A DNA stretch of 64,000 nucleotides from Salminus brasiliensis (GCF_030463535.1 NC_132888.1:2249480-2313479), one strand, 5' to 3'. Counted from the stretch's first letter, positions 1-12,668 are shown. A program made the numbers and translations. The notes: a model not told the origin generated them from the letters alone.

Positions 1-272
1 ACCAAGCTGGTCGACCAGCATCACCAAGCTGGTTGACCAGAATGACCAGCATCACCAAGCTGGTTGACCAGAATGACCAAGCTAGACCACCAGCATGACC
101 AGCATCACCAAGCTGGTTGACCAGCATGACCAAGCTAGACCACCAGCATCACCAAGCTAGACCACCAGCATGACCAGCATCACCAAGCTGGTTGACCAGA
201 ATGACCAAGCTAGACCACCAGCATCACCAGCATCACCAAGCTGGTTGACCTGCATGACCAGCATCATCAAGC
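1..272. repeat. Minisatellite of CCAGCATCACCAAGCTGGTT-type units
   Basis: Degenerate tandem units of about 30-60 bp built from 'accagcatgacc', 'agcatcaccaagctggttg' and 'accaagctagaccacc'. The array continues past the left edge. Similar words (CTGGTCAACCAGCATGACC) recur at 1725-1900 and 17217-17540, so the family is dispersed. CTGGT/ACCAG words make local inverted repeats. Confidence 0.85.
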
Positions 273-470
273 TAGTCGACCGTTATAGGATATGTTGCAT
301 TTGATTTAGTTCATTCTTGGTCGTTATGCTGAACGAGCACCTGGGTGACTCCCTAGAGAGGAAGGTTCGAATTCTCCGGCTGCTGTAGAGGAGCAATCTG
401 CATGCCTGAGTCAGATTTGCAACGTGAGTCGAAAACGATAACTGGTCATCCATGACTACACCAAGTCACC

Positions 471-546
471 AAGAGTTTAATACCCTTGATTTCAGAAGAA
501 ACAATGGATGAGCATGTGTCCCAATACTTTTGTCCATATAGTGTCC
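471..546 (-). mobile_element. Fragment of a short TIR DNA element (family 1 MITE)
   Basis: One terminus only. It reads toward 'cccaatacttttgtccatatagtgt', the reverse complement of the family-1 terminal repeat GACAAAAGTATTGGGACACC, and is preceded by the family's 'cttgatttcagaagaaac' subterminal sequence. Confidence 0.7.
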
Positions 547-1237
547 ATTCTAGCATTCCATTATGATTAGTGTTAACATTCAAACCTGAAACAACAAGCC
601 TCTGAGGGGTCAGTTTGGTGGACAGCTAATGTTGTGGGCTAGCAGCTGGTGCAGGTCACTGAAGCTAGCAGTGATTAAAGAAGCTCTGCTGGATGAGGGA
701 CTTTATTCAGGTTGAGGTCTGTGAAGAGGTCACGGACAGACCACACAGAGCTGCTACCAGCACAGCATGCCTGGCAACCATCTCTACGTTCAGTCTGTTT
801 GTGTGTGGATGTGTGTGGATGTGTGTGGATGTGTGCGGTCAGAGGCATCTGCTGGCTAGGCTGCTCCCACTGCGAGACCTCATTACAGAACAATCACCAG
901 GAATGTGCCTGTGTCATCCGAGCTCTGGACAAAGAGCGCTCACGTGCACGGCTCTCGCTGCATTATAGATGCCCTGAGGTGTGTAGAGTAGCCGAAACCC
1001 ACACTCCAGTAAAAGCCCTCATCTAGAACTTCTATCTTTTTAACCGTACTTCATTACATGGAAGTAGTGCGGGCCCTCAAACAGACCCTTGGGGTTTTAA
1101 GGGGACCAGTAGGCTATGTTTGGGGCACAAGATGTTCAAAGGTAGACCAATCCAGTAATGAAAGCTGGAGGACAAAAAAAATGTGAGCTTGAGTTGATTC
1201 ACTGCTTAACTAGCTTAGCTCTTGATGAGCATAGGGC
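547..1237. other. Intergenic, nothing recognised
   Basis: Unique-looking AT/GC-balanced sequence. The short open frames here have no recognisable similarity. A small TGTGTGGA tandem (about 800-835) is the only structure seen. Confidence 0.5.
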
Positions 1238-1700
1238 ACACTTTATTGACAAAAGTATTGGGACATCATCATCGTTTCTTCTGAAATCAAGGCTATTAAA
1301 GAGCCGATCCTGCTTCTGTTGGAGTAACTGTCTCTACTGTCCAGAGAAGAAGACTTTCTACTAGATTTTGGAGGAGGAGCATTGCTGTGAGGATTAGATC
1401 ACCACCTCACCTCATCAACTCCCCAACTCATGCCAAAAGTAGTAAATCAAGCACAGCTCTTCCACTGCTCCACAGCTGCTCAATGCTGGGGGCTTTACAC
1501 CCCTCTACTAGCCCAGGCCTGGCATTATTAGGCAGCATGGTGCCAATAGGTTCATCATGTTGATCTGCTCCAGAGAGTCCTAATCTAATGGCAGTTGACT
1601 TCTCTACAGGGAGTAGACAAGCTGTATGTAATGGGTGCAGCTTTAAGTGGTTGAATGCACTCATTAGAAAGGGTGTCCACAAATATTTAGACATATGGTG
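1238..1700 (+). mobile_element. Family-1 MITE copy, near full length
   Basis: Starts at a 'cactttattgacaaaagtattggg' terminus and ends 'tgtccacaaatatttagacatatggtg', with inverted terminal repeats. The interior follows the family pattern: ctgtctctactgtccagagaag, gaggagcattgctgtgagga, ctcaatgctgggggctttat, ttgacttctctacaggga. It has no coding capacity. The TIR and TA-rich flanks suggest a Tc1/mariner-type non-autonomous element. Confidence 0.75.
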
Positions 1701-2269
1701 CATGCTTGATGGTTTGATGATTTAGCTGGTCAACCAGCATGACCAGTTTGACTAGGCAAATCAACCAGTATAAACAAGCAAATTGGCCACAATAACCAGC
1801 TTGAAACTCATAGACCAGCTAGTGCATGAAACCCAAATGAAAACACTTGAGTGACCCTATGCTGGTAAAGAGCTTTTTTTTAAACCACATTGACCATCAA
1901 AGACCAGCTTTGACCATCTGACGCTAGCCTCTAGCTGTTCTGGAGCTGGGTTTTCCAGCAGGGCTGTCAGAGCGTTTGGTGGACTGTGGGATATTGCAGA
2001 TGGAATCTGAAACATTCAGCTCACCCTGGCTTCAGGGAGCCATTAGAAACCTGAACAATGGAGGACAGAATGACAAGCATTTGCTGTAAAGCCACAAACA
2101 AGCAGATGGCACAATAAAGCATTCCAAAGGATGAAGCAAGGCAGAGCCTTTCGTCATCAGCTCAACCAACGGTCCCTACTCAGATCAGCCTAATTACACA
2201 CACTGGGTAGGAGGTAAACATTCTGATGGATGTGTGCTACTAATCAAGAGCATTAGTGAGGCCTTTCGC
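1701..2269. other. Intergenic with a short CTGGTC/GACCAG palindrome-rich patch
   Basis: 1721-1930 repeats 'ctggtcaaccagcatgacc' and 'gaccagctagtgcatgaa' words related to the array at the left edge. The remainder (1930-2269) shows nothing recognisable. Confidence 0.45.
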
Positions 2270-3030
2270 TTTGGACAAAAGTATTGGGACATCTGCTCAT
2301 TCATTGTCTCTTCTGAAATCAAGGCTATTAAAAAGAGTTTCTCATGCTTTTGTTGGAGTGACTGTAATCTATACTATCCAGGGAGGAAGACTTTCTACTA
2401 GATTCTGGAGGAGGAGCATTGCTGTGAGGAATTGATTGAATCCCCAACTCCCCAGCTCCAGATCCCAAAAGTACTGGATGGAGCTCCACCATCCATCATT
2501 CCAGAGAACACAGTTCTTCCACTGCTCCACAGCTCAATGCTGGGGGCTTTATACCCCTCTACTAGCCCACGCCTGGCTTTATTAGGCAGCATGGAGCCAA
2601 TAGGTTCATGATGTTGATCTGCTCCTGCAGAGAGTCCTATTCTATTGGCAGTACTTCTTCTCTACAGGGACTAGAGCTCATTGATCTGTGGTTATGGTTG
2701 TACTGCCTGCCACTCTCGGGGCCTTGAGCTGGGCTACATTGTAAATGAGGGTCACTCTCAGTGTCTTCCGAGTTTAAATAAAGGTTGAATAAGGCCTTCC
2801 ACAGAATGCTGGGCGGCATCACACCCCTCTACTAGCCCATGCCTGGCATTATTAGGCAGCATGGTGCCAATAGGGTCATCATGTTGATCTGCTTCAGAGA
2901 TTCAGTCTTAATCTATTGGCAGTTGACTTCTCTACAGGGACTAGACAAGCTGTGTGTGATGGGTGCAGCTTTAAGTGGCTAAATGCATTCAATAAAAGGG
3001 GTGTCCACAAATATTTGGACATATGGTGCA
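2270..3030 (+). mobile_element. Two truncated family-1 MITE copies separated by unrelated sequence
   Basis: 2270 to about 2667 begins with 'ggacaaaagtattgggacatc' and runs to 'ctacagggactaga'. About 2796-3030 resumes in the family's second half and ends 'tggacatatggtgc'. The 130 bp between (about 2668-2795) is a different sequence ending with 'aaataaaggttgaataag', which could be a small retroposed tail. The second copy repeats interior sequence already present in the first, so these are two insertions. Confidence 0.6.
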
Positions 3031-3767
3031 TGCTTTTGTCTGAGTTGATTCAAATAAAGGTTAAATTAGGCTTTAAGGTTTTAATGTTAGTCAACGGAAA
3101 TAGAGAGGAGATGGTTCTGAAAGGTGCTGTTCCAGCAATGGTGGTCTATAGCATGTTTGACCTTTTGCCCCCTGGTCTTCGAGTGTGGCTAGCATGTTTG
3201 CTTTACACCTTCTCTGAGCGAATAACATTTTAACAGGTAGATTCAAGGCCGAGTCATCCCACATTTCTTACAAATCTGACCCAGGTCAAACAGAAACTTG
3301 GCAAAGGTGGAACTTATGTAAGGGGGGAAAATCCTCTTGCTCGGACTGAAAAGATTTAGCGCTGTATTCATGGCTGCAGCCTGTACGGGACCCAGCAAAG
3401 CAGCTACACTGCAATTAATCTCATTTATGAGCGCAGGCCTCGCATTCCCTGTGCTCACACACACACACACACACACTTAAACAGACATCTGAGTGTGTGC
3501 CAACATTCCTCAGCGGTTTGAAAGGCACTTTGGCATGTCTTGGGTTTCTTCTCGAGCACGTACGAAATGGGGGAAAGTGGAGCGTAGGGGTTGTGAAAGG
3601 CTGTGGAGCTGATCTGAAAAGCCGAGAAGGAGGAACGTCAACAAACACTCATATGTAGTAATCGGCTTCATTTCCCAGCTCGGATTACTTCAAATCGACC
3701 GTTTGAAACAAACAGGATTAGCATGAAGAGCTAACGAACAGCTGAAGAGAAGAACACGGAGAGTCTG
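3031..3767. other. Intergenic, no gene recognised
   Basis: Holds a short (CA)n tract at about 3460-3476 and otherwise unremarkable unique sequence. The small open frames match nothing I know. Confidence 0.45.
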
Positions 3768-4199
3768 GATCCAGTGGCTCCTAGTAAGGGGTGGATTCAA
3801 TGGGCAGCAAGTGAACAGTCAGTTCACCTGCCATTAACATGTGCTATGCAGTGGTCAGTACCCACGGTGGACCAGTGCCCAAGGCTCATTGACGCTCATG
3901 GAGGCCCCGCCCAACTCTCAACCTCACAACTTACTGGGTTTAGTTCCCCCAGCCCTAAAGCAAGGCCCTTCGCCTCTCCTCTCCACCGGTGCTGCAGCAA
4001 TGGCTGCCCACCGCTCCGGGCATGTGTGTTCAGTGCACAGATGGGTTGAAGATGGTTGTCTCAATGTCTGCTAATGTTAGTCTTGGGGTTCTAGATACCA
4101 CAGCAGGACACCTTCAGGGGTCTTGTGGAGTTTTGATGGTATGAGGAGGACCTACACAATATTTAGCAGGTGGTTTTAATGTTATGGCTGATTGATGTA
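3768..4199 (+). mobile_element. Partial family-2 MITE (TIR ATCAGCCATAACATTAAAAC)
   Basis: The right end reads 'gtggttttaatgttatggctgattgatgta', the inverted terminus seen in full copies at 24087-24632 and 54175-54597. The interior shares 'gtcagtacccacggtggaccagtgcc' and 'gacgctcatggaggccccgcccaac' with the 54-kb copy. The left terminus is missing or diverged. Confidence 0.6.
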
Positions 4200-4798
4200 T
4201 TTTGATATTGCAGGGTTTATTTCTTTGTCATTTTCTTAAGAGTGTACCGATACACTCAGTCCAGTTTGATAAATTGATATTTTTGCAAATTATTATAATT
4301 TTTTTTGGCAAATTTTAAACAATGGTTTTAATAATGTAAGGGTTCTAGGAAGCGTTCAAACACAGTTATTTTAGGAAGCATGAGTGCATTTTCTATGGCA
4401 AAAAAAAACAAAGAAGCCTTTTAAGCCCCTTTTTAAAGAGTATAGAGCCGGAAGATTGAGATTTTCATCTAAACCAACCCCGGTGAGATTGAGGCCTTCG
4501 TAATTCACCTCCTTAAACTCTGCGCTCCTCTGAAGCTCAGCCCATCACCTCTGTAAACGGGTGTGGAAGCTCTGTCTCTCCGCGTTCCTCTCGTGGACAG
4601 ATGTAGTGACGGGGTGGATTGGACTGTGTTCAGCGAGTGGATTGATTGCTCTGCTCCTCTTGGCTGTGTGCTGGCAGCATTGATCCATGGTTGGATGGAA
4701 TGAGTGCCTGAGGCTTCTCAGAATGGTGGACTGCTGAGCCTGCAGGGAGGGATAAACCCAGCTCTCGATCCAGACCAAAACACACTTCACCACTGCGC
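4200..4798. other. Intergenic, no gene recognised
   Basis: AT-rich first half, unique second half; no exon-like or repeat signal identified. Confidence 0.4.

Positions 4799-4828
<30 letters not shown>
4799..4828. repeat. (TG)n microsatellite
   Basis: Uninterrupted TG dinucleotide repeat. Confidence 0.9.
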
Positions 4829-4832
<4 letters not shown>

Positions 4833-4994
4833 GTGAAACTCATGAAACCGCAGTGAGTCACACACTGCCTGGAGATGCCTGGCTCTCATATTCAGTTGCC
4901 CCTGAAGGCCTTCATTACCTGGATCAGGTAGGAGATTAGGGGTGGAGCTAAGGATCGCCAGGAGCAGGTTTGGGCAGCCCAGAAGAGGCCATAT

Positions 4995-5515
4995 CACTTA
5001 CTGACTGAGTGAGCGAGTGAGTGAGTAAGAGAGAGAGTGAGTGAGAGAGAGAGCGAGCGAGCGAGCGAGCGAGTGAGAGAGTGAGCGAGTGAGTGAGTGA
5101 GTGAGTGAGTGAGTGAGTGAGTGAGTGAGAGAGAGTGAGTGAGTGAGAGAGTGAGAGAGTAAGTGAGCAAGTGAGTGAAAGAGTGAGTGAGTGAGAGAGT
5201 GAGTGAGTAATTGAGTGAGTAAATGAGTGAGTGAGTGAGTTAGTGAAAGAGTGAGTGAGTGAGTAAATGAGTAAATGAGTGAGTGAGTGAGTGAGTGAGA
5301 GAATAAGAGAGTGAGTGAGAGAGTGAGCAAGAGAGTGAGTGAGTGAGTGAATGAGTCACTGAGTGAGAGAGTGAGTAAGTGAGTGAGTGAGTGAGTGAAT
5401 GAGTGAGTGAGTAAATGAGTGAGTTAGCGAGTGAGTGAGCAAGTGAGTGAGTGAGAGAGTAAGTGAGTAAGTGAGTGAGTGAGAGAGTAAGTGAGCGAGT
5501 GAGTGAGTAAGGTAT
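4995..5515. repeat. GAGT tetranucleotide array, about 0.5 kb
   Basis: (GTGA)n with GAGA, GCGA and GTAA variants. In the opposite frame it reads as a spurious Leu-Thr-His-Ser repeat. Array decay is uneven: a pure block sits at 5085-5130 and more mutated blocks lie outside it. Confidence 0.95.
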
Positions 5516-5740
5516 GTAGGTAGTTAGTAGGTGGTTGCTTAAGTTGCCACTGGGTAGCTGCTATGGGGTTGCTATGCAGTTCTAGTATTGCTCGCAGTTC
5601 GCTATGATGTTGCTATGTGATTTGCTGTGTTTTAGTTGTGAAGCGATTGCTATGGTGTTGCCAGTAAGTTGCTATGGTGTCCTCGGGAGTTGCTAGTGTG
5701 TTGCTCGGTGGTTGATATGGTGCTGCTAGATGGGTGGAGG
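5516..5740. repeat. TTGCTATGG-type degenerate minisatellite (short block)
   Basis: Repeated words 'gttgctatggtgttgct' and 'agttgctagtgtgttgc' with a loose period of about 20-25 bp. Same family as 7321-8640 and blocks inside myo7b introns 20 and 36. Confidence 0.75.
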
Positions 5741-6287
5741 TAAAGATGTATTGGCTGATTAAGTACTTTTAGTGAAAATTGTGAATTAGCCTGTGTTAAA
5801 GTTGATGAATCACTCCCACCCCTCAGTAATACCCCTCACCGCTGATGGTGGAACATATTCTACACTTAATGTAGTGTAAAACTTTCCTAATCAAAGCCCC
5901 AACCCCTCACCCCTGCAGTCCGTCAGGATTACTGTGCTCTCAGGATCTTTGGCACAGTGTGTAAGAACCCACACAGCACTCTTCCATTACATAACGAGCA
6001 GCTCTAGAGAATTTCCAAAGCCATCTCTGCAATAAACGACACTCTGGATTTGGGCCTAACACAACCCAACACTCCACAACACGTCAGTGAAGCACAGCCA
6101 CGGGGCATTTTCAGGAGGAATAGAGCTCAAACCTCGAAGGCAGAAAACCACAACCAGAACAGGCCTTCCTTTGTGAGCGCAGAACCTAGGCTGCAGACCG
6201 GTGGTCCGAGATGTCACCCGGAGTTAGTGTGGATTACATGCCTGCGTGTCACCAGGAATGCCTCAGAAAATAGACCATAAAGTGATG
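5741..6287. other. Intergenic, no gene recognised
   Basis: Unique sequence; the 76-codon open frame at 6050-6280 has no recognisable features and is probably chance. Confidence 0.4.
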
Positions 6288-6916
6288 CACTATAGGGACA
6301 AAAGTATTGGGACACCCGTGTATTTTAATTGTTTCTTCTGAAATCGTTGATCCTGCTTTTGTTGGAGTAACTGTCTCTACTGTCCAGGGTGAAAGGCTTT
6401 GGAGGAGCATTGCTGTGAGGATTTTATTGCATTCAGCAACAAGAGCGTTAGTAAGGTCATGATGCTGGACCTCATCATCCCCAACTCCCCAACTCATCCC
6501 TAAAAAGTACTGGATGGAGCTTCACCATCCATCATTCCAGAGAACACAGTTCTTCCACTGCTCCACAGCTTCTCAATGCTGGGGGGCTTCTTTATACCCC
6601 TCTAGCCCACGCCTGGCATTATTAGGCAGCATGGAGCCAACAGGCTCATGTTGATCTGCTCTAGAGAGTCCTATTGTATTGGCAGTTGACTTCTCTACAG
6701 GGACTAGACAAGCTGTGTGTGGTGGGTGTAACTTAAAGTGGCTGAATGTATTCATTAGAGAGGGTGTCCACAAATATTTGGACATATGGTGCATGCTTTT
6801 GTATGAGTTTGGTGGAAGCATTGCTGTATGTGTGTGTGTGTGTGTGTGTCCATTTGCACATCTGTGTCAGCAGTGCATTCATTTGAAGGGGTGTCCACAA
6901 ACATTTGGACATGTGA
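6288..6916 (+). mobile_element. Family-1 MITE copy with expanded terminal segment
   Basis: 6288-6791 spans 'cactatagggacaaaagtattggg' to 'tggacatatggtg'. A (TG)n tract follows at 6829-6850, then a second copy of the terminal segment ('gaaggggtgtccacaaacatttggacat', to 6916). The right end is therefore present twice, suggesting either nested insertion or local duplication. Confidence 0.7.
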
Positions 6917-7320
6917 ATTTTTGAGGTTGAAGGACACACAGGCCACAGAAACTCACCCTCTAAGAAACCATCTTTCCTCTTTTCCTGAAAGATCTCGTCT
7001 CATTAACACATTAACATGCAAGCATGAGGCAAAACACACTCCCAGCCAAGCATAAGGCTCAGTTCCAGTGACTGCAGGCGAGTGTTTGGGCTGGGTTTTC
7101 CCTGCTGCAGCACTGAAAGGCTTCCTTTCAGCTTCACACTGAGCTCAGGGAGGGTAAAGTGGCTAAGCCCGGTCCGAGTCCTGCTGAGAGCAGTCCTGCT
7201 TCATAACCAGGCTGGGTTGCTGAAGTGCTCGAGCGGGTGGGGTTCATCAGTAGGGTCTTAAATCAAAGGCTTAAATAAACACCCAATCAAACAAGCCCTT
7301 AAGTGCAGTTAATCAGGTTC
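6917..7320. other. Intergenic, no gene recognised
   Basis: Unique sequence with nothing exon-like. Confidence 0.4.
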
Positions 7321-8640
7321 ATGTTGTAAGGTGGTTGCTATGTAGTTTCTGGATGGTTGCTAGACAGGTTGCTAGATAGTGTTGCACGGTGGTTATGAAC
7401 TTGCTTGGTGGTTGCTAGAAGTTAGCTAGTTGGTTGCTATAGTGTTACTATGGGATTGCTATGGGGTTGTTAGGTAGTTACTAGGGGGGTTGCTGTGGTG
7501 CTGCTAGATGTTTCCTATGAAGTTTTTTTGCTTAGTGGTAGCTAGAAGTTGCATTGGTTCAGTGGTTGCTGTGGGTAGTTGTTAAGTGGTTGTTATGGCG
7601 TTGCTAGTCGGTTGCTATAGTGTTTCTTGGGCATTGCTATGGGGTTGTTAGGTAGTCGCCAGGGGGCTTCTATGGTGCTGCTAGATGTTTCCTATGAAGT
7701 TTTTTTGCTTAGTGGTAGCTAAAACTTGTAATGGTTCAGTGGTTGCTGTGGGTAGTTGTTAAGTGGTTGTTATGGCGTTGCTATAGTGTTACTAGGGGAT
7801 TGCTATGGGGTTGTTAGGTAGTGACTAGGTGATTGCTGTGGTGCTGCTAGATGTGATGAGGTTGCTAGACGAGTGCTATAGTGTAACAAGGAGGTTGCTA
7901 TGGAATTGCTTAGTGATTGCTAGAAAGTAGGTTATCCCAGGTGCTAGGTAGTTGTTAAATGGTTGCTATGGTGTTGTTAGTGGGCTGCGATGGTGTTGCT
8001 AGGGGATTGCTATGGGGTCACTAGTTGGTGGCTAGTAAGTTGCAATAATATTCCAGGTGGCTGCGATGGGGTTGTTAGGTAGTTGTTATGGTGCTGCTAA
8101 AAGGGTGCTATAGTGTTGCTCAGTGGTTTCTAAGATGTTAAATGGTTGCTACAGGGTTGCTAAGTAGTTTTTAGACAGTTGCTATGGTGTTCCTATGTGG
8201 ATGCTGAAGTGTTGATATGGTGATGCTACATGGTTGCTATAAGGTTACAAGGGGATTGCTATGTAGGGGATTGTAGATAGTTACTAGCGGGTTGCTGTGG
8301 TGTTTCCAGGTGTTTGTTATGAAGTTGCTAGACTTACAAGGAGGGTGCTTTGGATTTGCTAAGTGGTTGCTTGAAGTTGCAATGGCATCCCAGGTGGTTG
8401 CTATGGGGTTGTTAGGTAGTGGTAAAGTGGTTGCTATAGTGTTGCTAGGTGGTTACTATAGTATTTCCAGGGGATTGCTATGGGGTTGTTAGGTAGTCAC
8501 TAGGGGGTTGCCGTGGTGTTTGTTATAAAAGGGGCTAGACAGGTGCTGTAATGTTATAAGGAGGTTTCTATAGAATTATTTAGTAGTTGCTAGGAAGTTG
8601 CTATGCTATTCCAGGTGGTTGCTATGGAGTTGATAGGTAC
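7321..8640. repeat. TTGCTATGG-type minisatellite, 1.3 kb
   Basis: Long, strongly degenerate tandem array of 'ggttgctatggtgttgctagg' units with a loose period of about 20-30 bp. A longer internal duplication is visible: 'gctgctagatgtttcctatgaag' occurs at about 7500 and 7677. Only chance open frames. Confidence 0.85.
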
Positions 8641-9306
8641 ATTTAGTGTAAAACAGAAAAATGGGAATTTGCAGGTATTACAGGTGGGTAAGTAATTGCG
8701 TGTAGAGAACTGTAGAGCACAGAGATCAGAATCACGGTCAGTTTTATTTGACAGTTCAGATTTTAAATTCTCAAAAAAACTAAACTACAAACAGAGACAA
8801 CACAGGACAGACTGTCTAAACTCAGTCTGATGATTAATTCATCAAAGAATCAAACCTCAATTAAACCCTAATCTATTAGGTTTCCATATGTGGGCCCACA
8901 AATTTATCCCCTTATATAATTCATCTCAAATAATAATAAATTAATAGGTTAATAATAAATATTAAGATTAACAAGCAAATAATAAGTCTGTGCTTTAAAG
9001 GGTTAATCAAAAGGAATGTGTCATCACTAAACACAGTAGTTTATCTCCCGTATCACTCTGTGATCTCCTGTTTATGGCTAACCTGCATTCCACAACCCCC
9101 AGGACAGTCTGTGTAAAGGTACCTGGAGCAGAGTGAAGCGCTAGGCTACGTTATGTCACTTCACTGATTAATGAAGGCTGGGAATGTGAGTGAGGAATGT
9201 GGCTCAAAACCGTTCCAGTCAGGTAATAATTCCACATCGACGACGACCAGCGTCTGGTAAAGAAAGCTAGTCTAGACCACCGACATGTCAGTGCATCTAT
9301 CAGACA
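8641..9306. other. Region downstream of myo7b, no gene recognised
   Basis: AT-rich, including an AATAATAAATTAATA patch at about 8925-8985. It may include distal 3' UTR of myo7b if a later poly(A) site is used; nothing else is seen. Confidence 0.4.
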
Positions 9307-9312
9307 TTTATT
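9307..9312 (-). promoter_or_regulatory. Candidate myo7b polyadenylation signal AATAAA
   Basis: AATAAA on the minus strand about 80 nt downstream of the myo7b stop codon. It is the first canonical hexamer after the stop. The implied 3' UTR is short, and cleavage would fall near 9290. Other AATAAA matches exist further on in the AT-rich 8730-9000 region, so this is a candidate only. Confidence 0.35.
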
Positions 9313-9392
9313 TACTACCGTCAGAGATGGACAATCATCAGATGTTGCTGCTGTATCTCCCACAGGTTCCTCAAACATCATCAAATACCTCC

Positions 9393-12300
9393 TCAGTTAA
9401 ATATAAAGGGCAGGTGTCTGTACTGGAGTCTTGAGTTGTCTGACAGCTGGTTTCTGGGTCTCACGTTGATCCGCTCGTCCTCATACATGTTCACATAAGA
9501 TTTCAGCAGGTCGTCGATCTTATAACCCTTTAAACACAGAACATCAGACAAAGATCAGACACATAAAAAACTACTGTGGCTACAAAGAGTGAGGAGGCCA
9601 AGCAGCTAAACTAACAGCTAACCTAGTAACTAAACTAACAGCTAACCTAGTAACTAAACTAACAGCTAACCAAGTAACTAAACTAACAGCTAATCTAGTA
9701 ACTAAACTAACAGCTAATCTAGTAACTAAACTAACAGCTAACCAAGTAACTAAACTAACAGCTAATCTAGTAACTAAACTAACAGCTAACCAAGTAACTA
9801 AACTAACAGCTAACCAAGTAACTAAACTAACAGTTAACCAAGTAACTAAACTAACAGCTAATCTAGTAACTAAACTAACAGCTAATCTAGTAACTAAACT
9901 AACAGCTAACCAAGTAACTAAACTAACAGCTAACCAAGTAACTAAACTAACAGCTAACCAAGTAACTAAACTAACAGTTAACCAAGTAACTAAACTAACA
10001 GCTAACCTAGTAACTAAACTAACAGCTAACCTAGTAACTAAACTAACAGCTAACCAAGTAACTAAACTAACAGCTAATCTAGTAACTAAACTAGCAGCTA
10101 AACTAACAGCTAACCTATTAACTAAACTAACAGCTAATCTAGTAACTAAACTAGCAGCTAAACTAACAGCTAACCTATTAACTAAACTAACAGCTAATCT
10201 AGTAACTAAACTAGCAGCTAAACTAACAGCTAACCTAGTAACTAAACTAACAGCTAACCTAGTAACTAAACTAACAGCTAATCTAGTAACTAAACTAGCA
10301 GCTAAACTAACAGCTAACCTATTAACTAAACTAGCAGCTAAACTAACAGCTAACCTATTAACTAAACTAACAGCTAACCTAGTAACTAAACTAACAGCTA
10401 ACCTAGTAACTAAACTAACAGCTTATCTAGTAACTAAACTAACAGCTAATCTAGTGGCTAAACTAGTACACAGTTCAACTAACAGCTAACCTAGAAGTTA
10501 ATCTAGTAACTAATCTAGTAACTACTCTAGTAGCTAAACTAACTGCTAATCCAGTAACAATTCTAGTAGATAAACTAACCACTAATCTAGTAACTAATCT
10601 ATTAACTAAAATTGGTGGCTAAACTAGAACATCGTTTAACTAACAGCTAACCTAGAAGATAATCTAGTAACTAAACTAACAGCGAACCTAGCAGCTAATC
10701 TTGTAGCTAATCTAGCAGCTACAACTAAGAGCTAATCTACAAGATAATTCAAGCTAAACATGCAGTTGATGGATTGCAGATCTGGTAAACTGGTGGGTTT
10801 AGGAAGCTGGTGGATTACAGATCTGGTAAACTGGTGGGTTTAGGAAGCTGGTGGATTACAGATCTGGTAAACTAGTGGGTTTAGGAAGCTGGTGGATTAC
10901 AGATCTGGTAAACTGGTGGGTTTAGGAAGCTGGTGGATTACAGATCTGGTAAACTGGTGGGTTTAGGAAGCTGGTGGATTACAGATCTGGTAAACTGGTG
11001 CGTTTAGGAAGCTGGTGGATTACAGATCTGGTAAACTGGTGCGTTTAGGAAGCTGGTGGATTACAGATCTGGTAAACTGGTGCGTTTAGGAAGCTGGTGG
11101 ATTACAGATCTGGTAAACTGGTGGGTTTAGGAAGCTGGTGGATTACAGATCTGGTAAACTAGTGGGTTTAGGAAGCTGGTGGATTACAGATCTGGTAAAC
11201 TGGTGGATTTAGGAAGCTGGTGGATTACAGATCTGGTAAACTGGTGGGTTTAGGAAGCTGGTGGATTACAGATCTGGTAAACTGGTGGGTTTAGGAAGCT
11301 GGTGGATTACAGATCTGGTAAACTGGTGGATTTAGGAAGCTGGTGGATTACAGATCTGGTAAACTAGTGGGTTTAGGAAGCTGGTGGATTACAGATCTGG
11401 TAAACTGGTGGGTTTAGGAAGCTGGTGGATTACAGATCTGGTAAACTGGTGGGTTTAGGAAGCTGGTGGATTACAGATCTGGTAAACTGGTGGGTTTAGG
11501 AAGCTGGTGGATTACAGATCTGGTAAACTAGTGGGTTTAGGAAGCTGGTGGATTACAGATCTGGTAAACTGGTGGGTTTAGGAAGCTGGTGGATTACAGA
11601 TCTGGTAAACTGGTGGGTTTAGGAAGCTGGTGGATTACAGATCTGGTAAACTGGTGGGTTTAGGAAGCTGGTGGATTACAGATCTGGTAAACTGGTGCGT
11701 TTAGGAAGCTGGTGGATTACAGATCTGGTAAACTGGTGCGTTTAGGAAGCTGGTGGATTACAGATCTGGTAAACTGGTGGGTTTAGGAAGCTGGTGGATT
11801 ACAGATCTGGTAAACTAGTGGGTTTAGGAAGCTGGTGGATTACAGATCTGGTAAACTGGTGGATTTAGGAAGCTGGTGGATTACAGATCTGGTAAACTGG
11901 TGGGTTTAGGAAGCTGGTGGATTACAGATCTGGTAAACTAGTGGGTTTAGGAAGCTGGTGGATTACAGATCTGGTAAACTGGTGGATTTAGGAAGCTGGT
12001 GGATTACAGATCTGGTAAACTAGTGGGTTTAGGAAGCTGGTGGATTACAGATCTGGTAAACTGGTGCGTTTAGGAAGCTGGTGGATTACAGATCTGGTAA
12101 ACTGGTGCGTTTAGGAAGCTGGTGGATTACAGATCTGGTAAACTGGTGCGTTTAGGAAGCTGGTGGATTACAGATCTGGTAAACTGGTGGGTTTAGGAAG
12201 CTGGTGGATTACAGATCTGGAGCTGGAGGCTGTACTGGATGTACTACATTAGAACGTGGACTTTTCAGTGGATTTAACAAATATACATTTCTGTTTTATT

Positions 12301-12550
12301 TGAACACAGAAGATTTAGCAGTTATTTGAGATTAATTGGTTAATTGTTGGTCAGGTTTAGGTTGTGTGTGTATGGAAATGTGTGTGGAGCAGCAAAATGG
12401 TAAGATGCAGGAAAATATTCCTGACTGCACGTGCTTCAGGTTTAGGAGAAGGACTCCAGATTCATATCAATATACATATACCATCTATTATTAATACATT
12501 ATATATATATATAATGATTATTGTTATTATTACATTATATATAGCATGTA

Positions 12551-12583
<33 letters not shown>

Positions 12584-12627
12584 ATAGAGATAACTGCAAA
12601 GAGAAATCCTGAAAAACAAGTGTGTGT

Positions 12628-12668
<41 letters not shown>

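Noticed and set aside
4998..5330. 110-codon Leu-Thr-His-Ser repeat protein
   Set aside because: Pure translation of the GAGT tetranucleotide array.
9594..12218. CRISPR-like regular repeats
   Set aside because: The arrays are head-to-tail satellites without unique spacers, in a vertebrate intron.
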